Source: Petrolisthes cinctipes | Taxonomy: Eukaryota; Arthropoda; Malacostraca; Decapoda; Porcellanidae | DNA length: 64,000 nt | Assembly (NCBI GenBank): GCA_033782935.1 | Contig: JAWQEG010000166.1 | Location: forward strand, 3,624,001 to 3,688,000 | Direction: 5' to 3' | In this document: piece by piece, positions 10,001-19,283 of the stretch | Layout: each line of letters starts with the position of its first letter | How positions within the stretch are numbered: the first letter of the stretch is position 1 | Made by a program: the position numbers and the translations under genes | The notes under the pieces: model-generated | Seen by the model: the letters and a program-made list of their open reading frames with translations, nothing else | What the model was told of the DNA's origin: nothing | Databases searched by the model: none

Positions 10001-10766
10001 TGCTTTAGTAAACTCATTGTTTTGTACATACACTATACCCCGTGTGCTGTTGTCAGACAATGGGACAGAATTTAGAAATAGTGTCCTAGAAGAAATCTGC
10101 AAGCTCTACAATATTAAGCAGGTGTTCACGGTTGCATACCATCCTCAAAGTAATGGTATGGTAGAGAGAGTAAATAGGAAGATTTTGGAGGTACTTAGAC
10201 ATCTGGCAGGCTCAATTCAAGCAGGCTGGGAAGATTGGTTATGCCAGGTAACCGCCTGTATAAATAGTTCCATACATTCCTCACTGGGAAAGACACCACA
10301 TTATATTATATATGGTGAGGATAAGGTCCTACCATATGATATATTGGTTGGAAGACCAGGCCCTGTGTATAATGTAGACGACTATGTGAGTGTCCAGGGA
10401 CACGCTTTTGCAACCATTCACCATGAAGTAAGAAAGCATATGGAAGCCTCACGGGCAGAACATATTGCAAGGCAACATAAGTTTGCAAAGAAAGTAGAAA
10501 TTGAGGAAGGAGATGTTGTGATGGTGAAGACTCCAGAGAGACAGAGCAAACTATCTCCGAAATTCAAGGGTCCCTACATTGTAAAAAGGGTATTGGGAAA
10601 TAAATTAATAGTTCAGGATAATATGACAGACGCGGATCTACAGGTACACGTGGATAGAATAAAGAGGGTTCCAAAGGAAACGGTCCAAGTGGGAAAGGAA
10701 ACAGAGTCTGAACCTGAGCAAAGAATGCATTTGAGATCAGGGAAATATCTGGCAAAAATAATCTAA
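7095..10766 (+). CDS. pol: Pol polyprotein: protease, reverse transcriptase, RNase H, integrase (1223 aa)
   Basis: This polyprotein copies the RNA genome and integrates the DNA. Protease: DTGA at D36-A39 and a GLLGLSTM segment at 112-119. Residues ~150-340 form a spacer with no domain I recognise. Reverse transcriptase: from ~350, with catalytic D447 (STLDLLSG) and YLDD at 509-512. RNase H: D658 (TDAS), E700, D725 (TDH), D768 (ADALSR). Integrase: zinc site H860, H867, C897, C900; catalytic triad D929, D988, E1024 with D-35-E spacing; then a GPY motif at 1159-1161 near the C-terminus. No chromodomain follows. Every catalytic residue is present and there is no internal stop. The ATG at 7095 gives the boundary, but translation probably begins in gag by readthrough. 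The domain order is that of Metaviridae. Confidence 0.97.
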   Translation: MSRDIEFSIVSAVSRSNQLAVGNVTIGGIPGALLIDTGAVVNLISKETYQNIRKHHSERSYALQEPQYQLCGVSGTTVDVLGVVRLPVHFRGSSSFAASFYVVSKFHPMASGLLGLSTMAERKIEVYPGEGLIVHENVPYMCMATPQPKHSDKEVKTVGYVRGFEEKSNQRVMKQDRLCDTAREEVTRWTVVTAIVPDAHRLQPQEMIQFKVCLKGVKEGVDVVCMSETCKLKGVSLESTLTTVKSGGETVVLAVNNTGVEIEVKPGSQLCDFLVYHGTVLEPKHNLPVVSVVGCIGASPSSELRSQVKTGGNSEGKEELLQLLQGYRKAIALAGEPLGSTDLTSHVIKLKREAQPSYIKSYRLPHSQRQIVDDTVKDMLKQKVIEPSTSPWSSPIFLVPKKDGTYRPVIDYRRVNQQKVPDKYPMPHLNDLLQAIGEGNKVFSTLDLLSGYWQVPVHERSRDITAFSTHQGHYQFRRMPFGLCNAPTTFQRLVNNVLAGLIGKDALVYLDDIIIFSKDVPTHLEKLRKVLERLASAGLKLKLSKCEFLKQKIKYLGHEVDELGIHVNQDKIKAILKFPTPTKADHVRSFLGLAGYYRSFVYQFSSKAAPLIKLLKQTNKFEWGQPQEEAFSILKEALTQPPVLAFPDFKKPFILHTDASGVGLGAVLAQEDEGGKLKPIGYASKALNDTEKKYSVTHQEAYAIVWALKHFRPIIFGYSITVCTDHRPCLELFKGKNMTGKLARWHLTILEFNPTFNFVPGKINVVADALSRQTVNSVTTLSTISPQKLKTKQREDPMWKRVIYGLESGEEVEVPGLPLRTTEFILRDNVLHKVTVVEGKETYRIVVPGSLIETVLRLLHDAPQAGHKGRDACLEEARSRYFWLKMRKDIENHIKKCVSCARNKGTTGPPAPLQTFPSPAKPWDVVAIDVLQLPTSYQGSKYLLTCVDHFSRFVVLAPLQDKSAQSIAHALVNSLFCTYTIPRVLLSDNGTEFRNSVLEEICKLYNIKQVFTVAYHPQSNGMVERVNRKILEVLRHLAGSIQAGWEDWLCQVTACINSSIHSSLGKTPHYIIYGEDKVLPYDILVGRPGPVYNVDDYVSVQGHAFATIHHEVRKHMEASRAEHIARQHKFAKKVEIEEGDVVMVKTPERQSKLSPKFKGPYIVKRVLGNKLIVQDNMTDADLQVHVDRIKRVPKETVQVGKETESEPEQRMHLRSGKYLAKII

Positions 10767-10780
10767 TGTTGATTTTGTTC

Positions 10781-10784
10781 GCAG
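10781..10784 (+). promoter_or_regulatory. Candidate 3' splice site for env mRNA
   Basis: A T-rich run, GATTTTGTTCGCAG, ends in AG at 10783-10784, six bases before the env ATG. It lies just after the pol stop at 10764-10766. This is a good acceptor by composition and exactly where a spliced env mRNA needs one; known errantiviruses express env this way. Likely partners are the GTAAGT sites at 4840-4903. Confidence 0.6.
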
Positions 10785-10790
10785 ACCATC

Positions 10791-12560
10791 ATGAGGACAT
10801 GGGGAGTGTTCTGCGTGATGTTGGTGGCGGCGTTTGTGAGTTCCAAAGGTTCGACTGACCAAATAAAACCGGGTGCCTTAGTGGGTACTGATGGGAGACT
10901 TGAGGTGGTCACGGACGTAATAACAGTAAGACTCAATCTTGGAACTCTGTTGGACCTAAAGACAAGGGTTGATGATTTCCAGCTGAAATTTCATAACGCC
11001 ATAGAAATGTCGTCTGCTAAATTAGGTAAATTGATGAACTCGAGTTACCCTCTGGAACGTCAAATAAAGGTACAGTTGGAAGACAGATATTTTCAAATAA
11101 AGAATATGATGAAATACTCAGAACAGAATTTACCCAACTTCTCAAGTGAGGTTAGAAAATTAGCTCATAATCAGATTACCAATAGCAGGGCTAAAAGAGG
11201 ATTATTTGACATTGGAGGGGTAATTGCTAAAACTCTATTTGGAACAGCTACTAGTGACGATGTCGAAGATCTAGGACGCAGACTAGAGATTTTAAACAAG
11301 GTGATTGTAGAACAAAATAGGGTCATAGATAGTACGTTTTCCTTGGCAGCTAATGTGGCAGAAGAAGTAAATGGAGTTATTGAAAAGACTAATGAGGTAA
11401 TTAAGGAATTAGACAGGTTAGCTAAACATTTGGATTTTACAATGTTTGTGTTAAACCTAGATCAATATTTAAGTATTGTGGAAAATTACATAAATGGACT
11501 GAATGCTCAAACCAGAAAACTACTCCATAACCTAAGGAATGCAGCGCTAGGTAAGGCCGACGCTGACCTTCTGTCAGTAGTTGATCTGCAAAGGGTGGTT
11601 GATGTGGCTAGAATTAAGCATGGTTTGAATCCTTTCTTTGAAGGTGAATCCGTATCTTACTACTATCCACTTTTGGAATCATGCTTAACGACTAAAACTA
11701 TTCTTATTCACATTCCCACAAAACATCAGGTTCATTTTAACATATGGTCAGTGAAGCCATTTCCTATGAGGTTAGGGGCGGAGATCATGATGTTAAATGT
11801 GGATTATGATTATATTATTGCATCTCAGGATCGCACACTGGTGGTTGCAGTTACCAAGGAACAGCTAGAAGATTGTCATACAGCATATTACCATTTGAAG
11901 GTGTGCCCAGCTCTAAATTTTATTTTTACAGGACCCGAGGAATCCCAGTGTGAATTGTCATTAATCCAGGCTGATGCTTCAAGCTCCATTAAACATTGTG
12001 AGTACCTGAGACCAAAAAGGAAGTCAGATGTTTATGTAACGTATTTTCAGGGCATTGCATATTATACTTTCACTAAGCCAGCAAGAGCAACTATTATTTG
12101 TGAAGATGGCCCTTCAGGAGCAAAACATGTGTCTGAGGTGGGTACGTTTGTAGTTCCACCTGCGTGTTCATTTTTAAGCAATACTAAAACAGTTCTGGCA
12201 ACGAAGCATCATCTTGGATTGGTCCTAAACAAATCTGTGGAATTTGTGAAAGTCCATCCTCCTCTCCCAGCAAACTTTTCTACTGTTAATATGGATTCTG
12301 AGAAAATAAGATTGATGGAATTGTTAAACATGTCTGATGTTCATCCTGTAATTGAATCTGCTCTACCTTTCCATCTGCAACGGGTAGCTGTGTACCCTTG
12401 GTCAGGAGTGACTAGTTTATTATTCATATTATATTTCATGTTCTCTTGTTACCTGTTCAGGAGTTTGAGGGTTTTGAATGGTGAGATTAAAAAGAAGAAA
12501 AACAGAAGATCAAGGAATATTGAGGTCCACCATACACAACCTAGGGAAGATGAATTGTAA
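10791..12560 (+). CDS. env: Envelope fusion glycoprotein, errantivirus/baculovirus-F type (589 aa)
   Basis: This is a type I membrane glycoprotein expected to mediate membrane fusion. The N-terminus has a hydrophobic signal peptide (about residues 3-18). A furin-type site RAKR at 133-136 is followed at once by a Gly-rich hydrophobic fusion peptide-like segment starting at G137 (GLFDIGGVIAKTLFGTA). The helical region ~158-215 is a candidate coiled coil. N-glycosylation sequons include N83 and N116 plus NKS, NFS and NMS motifs in the C-terminal half. A membrane anchor spans about 540-556, with a basic cytoplasmic tail (EIKKKKNRRSRN). A fusion peptide so near the N-terminus after a short first subunit is the pattern of insect errantivirus Env and baculovirus F proteins. 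The frame is intact. The ATG at 10791 sits just behind a splice acceptor. I recognise the class, not a named family member. Confidence 0.93.
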   Translation: MRTWGVFCVMLVAAFVSSKGSTDQIKPGALVGTDGRLEVVTDVITVRLNLGTLLDLKTRVDDFQLKFHNAIEMSSAKLGKLMNSSYPLERQIKVQLEDRYFQIKNMMKYSEQNLPNFSSEVRKLAHNQITNSRAKRGLFDIGGVIAKTLFGTATSDDVEDLGRRLEILNKVIVEQNRVIDSTFSLAANVAEEVNGVIEKTNEVIKELDRLAKHLDFTMFVLNLDQYLSIVENYINGLNAQTRKLLHNLRNAALGKADADLLSVVDLQRVVDVARIKHGLNPFFEGESVSYYYPLLESCLTTKTILIHIPTKHQVHFNIWSVKPFPMRLGAEIMMLNVDYDYIIASQDRTLVVAVTKEQLEDCHTAYYHLKVCPALNFIFTGPEESQCELSLIQADASSSIKHCEYLRPKRKSDVYVTYFQGIAYYTFTKPARATIICEDGPSGAKHVSEVGTFVVPPACSFLSNTKTVLATKHHLGLVLNKSVEFVKVHPPLPANFSTVNMDSEKIRLMELLNMSDVHPVIESALPFHLQRVAVYPWSGVTSLLFILYFMFSCYLFRSLRVLNGEIKKKKNRRSRNIEVHHTQPREDEL

Positions 12561-12911
12561 GGATAATTTTAAGGACACCTCAACAACTAGGTAGTACACT
12601 ACACGGTTAGTTGTAGGGATTTAGAATTAAGGAATTGTATGAATGTGTATTACATTTTATTATCCATGTATAATTACTTAATTTAAGGAAGTATTATTAA
12701 TTACCCATTGTATCATTCACGAGCTCAACAATTTATTTTTCTTTTATGTTAATTCATCCAATGTGTATATATTTTCATCTTGTATATATAGTATATATAT
12801 GTTACCATGTCAAGAGTCAATCTAATAATCAGGAAGGCTAAGCATTGTTTAAAGAAAATTTAATATTATTGTGAACTGCAGGGACGCAGTTGTTTTAGCG
12901 TGGCCGAGCAA
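12561..12911 (+). other. 3' untranslated region of the element, without an obvious polypurine tract
   Basis: These 351 bp between the env stop and the 3' LTR are A+T-rich and hold no coding region I can support. A perfect 6-bp inverted repeat, AACTGC/GCAGTT, with a 6-nt loop lies at 12874-12891. The bases directly before the LTR (TTTTAGCGTGGCCGAGCAA) are not a purine run. Retroelements normally keep a polypurine tract exactly here to prime plus-strand DNA. Confidence 0.8.
12896..12909 (+). other. tRNA-Leu 5'-end-like 14-mer next to the 3' LTR
   Basis: TAGCGTGGCCGAGC equals, in the same sense, part of the 5' acceptor stem and D-arm of the animal tRNA-Leu whose 3' end matches this element's PBS. 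This relies on my recollection of the tRNA sequence. It includes most of a Pol III A-box. It ends 2 nt before the LTR, where a polypurine tract is expected. Its function is unknown, and it may be a captured tRNA fragment or coincidence. Confidence 0.4.
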
Positions 12912-13632
12912 TGTATCCGTGGCTGATCACGTTCGCGATACATGATACACCTATGGTGTTGGAACATTCCGTTAAGCCAAAGCAGTTCAAGCTAGTTTCA
13001 TTAGACACAACATCCTTTGAAAAGTGCTGAGTTGCAGCGTGGGGGAATCTTCCATGCTGAGCTACTGATTGCTAGATTCACTCTGTAATTATCTATATGT
13101 TAATCTCTATACTATAATCAACTCCATATTGTCATCTCGTATGTAGAGAAAGGGACAATATATATTTACTCACTTTATTCTTATATAAACTCATATCTAA
13201 CTTATCCATATTTCATATGTAAGCTTAGCATTGTAAATAGCATCATCGCAACCTGTCATCTGAGCAAGGGTGTGGCAGTGTATACCACGAGCGAGGACTA
13301 CCAGAGAGAGAAGGCGCATTACAAGCCCTGCCCTCAAGACAACAGGTTCACTCCTACCTTATATTAGAGAGACACGAGATGTCTGTATAACCTGTAACTA
13401 TATCTAATATACTCAGTAAATAGAGACAAGTCCACGAGTTTACTCTAACCCTTGAGTAACTAACTTAGTTCCCCAGGAAGACTAGAGTGGTAGTTCAGAG
13501 CAACGGTAAGTTGGCTTGAAACCAGAGGTCTACATCGGCGTAGTAAGTAATACTAGCCCGAGAGTAAGTGAGAGTTCCAGCAGGTGTTTCCGAGAGAAGC
13601 TGTTGCTGAGCTTGGACGACCCCACGAGTACA
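12912..13632 (+). repeat. 3' LTR (721 bp)
   Basis: This begins TGTATCCG, ends GAGTACA, and matches the 5' LTR at 719 of 721 positions without gaps. It repeats the TATA-like box (13182-13189) and the three GTAAGT hexamers. It should also supply the 3' end-processing signal, but no AATAAA was found. Confidence 0.97.
13182..13189 (+). promoter_or_regulatory. Candidate TATA box in 3' LTR
   Basis: TATATAAA is the equivalent of the 5' LTR box. If active here it would direct transcription out of the element into the satellite array on the plus strand. Confidence 0.35.
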
Positions 13633-13636
13633 ACGC
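13633..13636. repeat. 3' target-site duplication (ACGC)
   Basis: ACGC follows the last base of the 3' LTR and matches 4242-4245. The satellite continues at once with GTACAGATGATGCATGCAC, the part of the monomer that should follow the broken one. Confidence 0.9.
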
Positions 13637-16600
13637 GTACAGATGATGCATGCACATATCGACTTTGGACACTTAAAATATCGAGTTTTAGCATGTTTTC
13701 AGCCTATATTTTGAAAAATTTCTAACACTGAGTAGGCATGTACAGATCGCTTCTGGGACAAAAAAATATCGAATTTTCGGGTGTTTTGAGGTTAAATTTG
13801 GGATATAAACGGGTACAGAAGATGCATTTACATATCGACTTTGGGCACCTAAAAGATCGATTTTCAGTATGTTTTGAGCCTGTATTTTGAAAATACTCTA
13901 ACACGGAGTAAGCAAGTACAGATCGCTTCTGTGACACCAAAATATCGAATTTTCGGGTGTTTGGAGCCTGAATTTGAGATATAAACGGGTACAGAAGATG
14001 CATGCACATATCGACTTTTGGGCACCTAAAAGATCGATTTTCAGTATGTTTTGGGCCTGTAATTTGAAAATACTCTAACACGGAGTAGGCATGGACAGTT
14101 CGCTTCTGGGACCCCAAAAAATCGATTTTTAGGCTGTTTTGGGCCTGAATTTGAGATATCTACTTTGGGCACCTAAAATATCGATTTTAAGCATGTTTTG
14201 GGCCTATATTTTGAAAATATTCTAGCGCTGAGTGCCTGTACAGATCGCTTCTGGGACCCCAAAATATCGAATTTTCGGGTGTTTTGAGCCTGAATTTGAG
14301 ATATAAACGGGTACAGATGATGCATGCACATATCGACTTTGGACACTTAAAATATCGATTTTTAGCATGTTTTGGGCCTATATTTTGAAAATATTCTAGC
14401 GCTGAGTGCCTGTACAGATCGCTTCTGGGACCCCAAAATATCGAATTTTCGGGTGTTTTGAGCCTGAATTTGAGATATAAACGGGTATAGAAGATGCATG
14501 CACATATCGACTTTTGGGCACCTATAATATCGATTTTGAGCATGTTTTGGGTCTGTATCTTGAAAACATTCTAACTAGGAGTAGGGATGTACAGATCGCT
14601 TCTGGGACCCAAAAATACCGAATTTTCGGGTGTTTTGAGCCTGAATTTGAGATATAAACGGGTACAGAAGATGCATCCACATATCGACTTTGGACACTTA
14701 AAATATCGATTTTCAGCATGTTTTGGGCCTGTATTATGAAAACATTCTAGCACTGAGTAGGCATGTACATATCGCCTCTTGGACCCCAAAATATCGAGTT
14801 TTTGGGTGTTTTAGACCTGAATTTGAGACATCGACTTTGGGCACCTAAAATATCGATTATTAGCATGTTTTGGGCCTATATTTTGAAAATATTCTAGCAC
14901 TGAGTAGGCATGTACAGATCGCTTCTGGGACCCCAAAATATCGAATTTTCGGGTGTTTTGAGCCTGAATTTGAGATATAAACGGGTACAGAAGATGCATG
15001 CACATATTGACTTTGGGCACCTAAAATATCGATTTTCAGCATGTTTTGGGCCTGTATTTTGAAAATACTCTAACTAGGAGTAGGCATGTACAGTTCGCTT
15101 CTGGGACCCCAAAATATCGAATTTTCGGGTGTTTTGAGCCTGAATTTGAGATATAAACGGGTACAGAAGATGCATGCACATATCGACTTTTGGGCACCTA
15201 AAATATCGATTTTCAGTATGTTTTGGGCCTGTATTTTGAAAATACTCTAACACGGAGTAGGCATGTACAGTTCGCTTCTGGGACCCCAAAATATCGAATT
15301 TTAGGGTGTTTTGGGCCTGAATTTGATATATCGACTTTGGGCACCTAAAATATCGATTTTTAGCATGTTTTGAGCCTATATTTTGAAAATATTCGAGCAC
15401 TAAGTAGGCATGTACATATCACTTCTGGGACCCCAAAATATCGAATTTTCGGGTGTTTGGGGCCTGAATTTGAGATATAAACGGGTACAGAAGATGCATG
15501 CACATATCATCGACTTTTGGGCACCTAAAAGATCGATTTTCAGTATGTTTTGGGCCTGTATTTTGAAAATACTCTAACACGGAGTAGGCAGGTACAGTTC
15601 GCTTCTGGGACCCCAAAATATCGAATTTTAGGGTGTTTTGGGCCTGAATTTGAGATATCGACTTTGGGCACCTAAAATATCGATTTTTAGCATATTTTGG
15701 GCCTATATTTTGAAAATATTCTAGCACTAAGTAGGCATGTACATATCACTTCCGGGACCCCAAAATATCGAATTTTCGGGTGTTTTGAGCCAGAATTTGA
15801 GATATAAACGGGTACAGATGATGCATGCACATATCGACTTTGGACACTTAAAATATCGATTTTTAGCATGTTTTGGGCCTATATTTTGAAAAAATTCTAG
15901 CACTGAGTAGGGATGTACAGATCGCTTCTGGGACCCAAAAATATCGTATTTTCGGGTGTTTTGAGGTTAAATTTGGAATATAAACGGGTACAGAAGATGC
16001 ATGCACATATTGACTTTGGGCACCTTCAATATCGATTTTCAGCATATTTTGGGCCTGTATTTTGAATATACTCTAACTAGGAGTAGGCAAGTACAGATCG
16101 CTTCTGGGACCCCAAAATATAGAATTTTCGGGTGTTTTGAGACTGAATTTGAGATATAAACGGGTACAGAAGATGCATGCACATATCGACTTTTGGGCAC
16201 CTAAAATATCGATTTTGAGCATGTTTTGGGTCTGTATCTTGAAAACATTCTAACTAGGAGTAGGGATGTACAGATCGCTTCTGGGACCCAAAAATACTGA
16301 ATTTTCGGGTAATTTGAGCCTGAATTTGAGATATAAACGTGTACAGAAGATGCATGCACATATCGACTTTGGACACTTAAAATATCGATTTTCAGCATGT
16401 TTTGGGCCTGTATTTTGAAAACATTCTAGCACTGAATAGGCATGTACAGATCGCTTCTGGGACCCCAAAAAAACGAGTTTTCGGGTGTTTTGAGCATGAA
16501 TTTGAGATATCGACTTTGGGCACCTAAAATATCGATTTTTAGCATGTTTTGGGCCTATATTTTGAAAATATTCTAGCACTGAGTAGGCATGTACAGATCG

Positions 16601-19283
16601 CTTCTGGGACCCGAAAATATCGAATTTTCGGGTGTTTTGAGCCTGAATTTGAGATATAAACGGGTACAGAAGATGCATGCACATATTGACTTTGGGCACC
16701 TAAAATATCGATTTTAAGCATGTTTTGGACCTATATTTTGAAAATACTCTAACTAGGAGTAGGCATGTACAGATTGCTTCGGGGACCCAAAAATATCGAA
16801 TTTTCGAGGGTTTTGAGCCTGAATTTGAGATATAAACGGGTACAGAAGATGCATGCACATATCGACTTTGGACACTTAAAATATCGATTTTTAGCATATT
16901 TTGAGCCTATATTTTGAAAACATTCTAGCACTGACTAGACATGTACAGATCGCTTCTGGGACCCAAAATTATCAAATTTTCGGCTGTTTTGAGGTTGAAT
17001 TTGAGATATAAACGAGTGCAGAAGATGCATACACATGTTGACTTTGGGCACCTAAAATATCGATTTTTAGCATGTTTTGGGCCTATATTTTGTAAATATT
17101 CTAGCATTGAGTAGGCATATACAGATCGCTTCTGGGACCCCAAAATATCGAATTTTCGGGTGTTTTGAGCTTGAATTTGAAATATAAACGGGTACAGAAG
17201 ATGCTTGCACATATCGACTTTTGGGCTCCTAAAATATCGATTTTGAGCATGTTTTGGGTCTGTATCTTGAAAACATTCTAACTAGGAGTAGGGATGTACA
17301 GATCGCTTCTGGGACCCAAAAATACCGAATTTTCGGGTGTTTTGAGCCTGAATTTGAGATATAAACGGGTACAGAAGATGCATGCACATATCGACTTTGG
17401 ACACTTAAAATATCGATTTTCAGCATGTTTTGGTCCTGTATTTTGAAAGCATTCTAGCACTGAGTAGGCATGTACAGATCGCTTCTGGGACCCAAAAATA
17501 TCGAGTTTTTGGGTGTTTTGGACCTGAATTTGAGATATCGACTTTGGGCACCTAAAATATCGATTTTTAGCATGTTTTGGGCCTATATTTTGAAAATATT
17601 CTAGCACTGAGTAGGCATGTACAGATCGCTTCTGGGACCCCAAAATATCGAATTTTCGGGTGTTATGAGCCTGAATTTGAGATATAAACGGGTACAGAAG
17701 ATGCATGCACATATCTACTTTGGACACTTAAAATATCGATTTTTAGCATGTTTTAAACCTATATTTTGAAAAAATTCTAGCACTAAGTATGCATGTACAG
17801 ATCGCTTCTGGGACCCAAAAATATCGAATTTTCGGGTGTTTTGAGGTTGAATTTGGGATATAAACGGGTGCAGAAGATGCATACACATGTTGACTTTGGT
17901 CACCAAAAATATCGATTTTCAGCTTGTTTTGTGCCTGTATTTTGAAAATACTCTAACACGGAGTAAGCAAGTACAGATCGCTTCTGGGACCCCAAAATAT
18001 CGAATTTTTGGGTGTTTTGGGCCTGAATTTGAAATATCGACTTTGGGCACCTAAAATATCGATTTTTAGCATGTTTTGGGCCGATATTTTGATAATATTC
18101 TAGCACTGAGTAGGCATGTACAGATCGCTTCTGGGACCACAAAATATCGAATTTTCGGGTGTTTTGAACCTGCATGCACATATCGACTTTTGGGCAACTT
18201 AAATATCGATTTTTAGCATGTTTTGGATCTGTATCTTGAAAACATTCTAACTAGGAGTTGGGATGTACAGATCGCTTCTAGGACCCAAAAATATCGAATT
18301 TTCGGGTGTTTTGAGCCTAAATTTGAGATATAAACGGGTACAGAATATGCATGCACATATTGACTTTGGGCACCTAAAATATCGATTTTCAGCATGTTTT
18401 GGGCCTGTATTTTGAAAATACTCTAACACGGAGTAGGCATGTACAGTTCGCTTCTGGGACCCCAAAATATCGAATTTTAGGGTGTTATGGGCCTGAATTT
18501 GAGATATCGACTTTAGGGACCTAAAATATCGATTTTTAGCATGTTTTGGGCATATATTTTGAAAATATTCTAGCACTAAGTAGGCATGTACAGATAACTT
18601 TTGGGACCCCAAAATATCGAATTTTCGGGTGTTTTGAGCCTGAATTTGAGATATAAACGGGTACAGAAGATGCATGCACATATCGACTTTGGACACTTAA
18701 AATATCGATTTTTAGCATGTTTTGAGCCTATATTTTGAAAAAATTCTAGCACTGAGTAGGCATGTACAGATCGCTTCTGGGACCCAAAAATATCGAATTT
18801 TCGGGTGTTTTGAGGTTGAATTTGGGATATAAACGGGTGCAGAAGATGAATACACATGTTGACTTTGGTCACCTAAAATATCGATTTTCAGCTTGTTTCG
18901 GGCCTGTATTTTGAAAATACTCTAACACGGAGTAAGCAAGTACAGATCGCTTCTGGGACCCCAAAATATCGAATTTTCAGGTGTTTTGAGGTTGAATTTG
19001 AGATATAAACGGGTACAGAAGATGCATGCACATATCGACTTTTGGGCACCTAAAAGATCTATTTTCAGTATGTTTTGGGCCTTTATATTAAAAATACTCT
19101 AACACAGAGTAGGCATGTACAGATCGCTTCTGGGACCCCAAAATATCGAATTTTTGGGTGTTTTTGGCCTGAATTTGAGATATCGACTTTGGGCACCTTA
19201 AATATCGATTTTTAGCATGTTTTGGGCCTATATTTTGAAAATATTCTAGCACTGAGTAGGCATGTACAGATCGCTTCTGGGAC
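13633..19283 (+). repeat. Satellite array, right arm, mixed subtypes
   Basis: The same ~176-bp monomer resumes in register and in the same orientation. Subtypes alternate. One recurring order is GAGCATGTTTTGGGTCTG (with ACCGAATTTT), then CAGCATGTTTTGGGCC, then a 147-bp short monomer; it appears near 14.5, 16.2 and 17.2 kb. The last two are offset by 1028 bp over roughly 550 bp. A rarer shortened copy lies near 18165, where the middle of the second half is missing. No gene is seen. Confidence 0.95.

Larger units (their letters stand above)
4246..13632 (+). mobile_element. Complete env-bearing Metaviridae (Ty3/gypsy, errantivirus-like) LTR retroelement
   Basis: This 9387-bp element has every expected part in order: 721-bp LTR, tRNA-Leu primer binding site, leader, gag, pol, env, 3' untranslated region, 721-bp LTR. 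The pol order protease, reverse transcriptase, RNase H, integrase assigns it to Ty3/gypsy rather than copia. An env with signal peptide, furin-type site and membrane anchor makes it errantivirus-like, meaning an endogenous retrovirus of the invertebrate type. All three frames are open and the LTRs differ at only 2 of 721 positions, so the insertion is young. It lies within a satellite monomer in the same orientation as the array. Whether it is active cannot be judged from sequence alone; the lack of a clear polypurine tract is the one structural doubt. Confidence 0.97.

Noticed and set aside
10350..10766. Chromodomain at the integrase C-terminus
   Set aside because: The C-terminus has a GPY motif and then a short basic tail ending in RMHLRSGKYLAKII; there is no room or pattern for a chromodomain, so targeting to the satellite by that route is not supported.
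12549..12560. C-terminal EDEL of Env as an ER-retrieval signal
   Set aside because: KDEL-type signals act in the ER lumen, whereas this tail should be cytoplasmic after the membrane anchor at 540-556.
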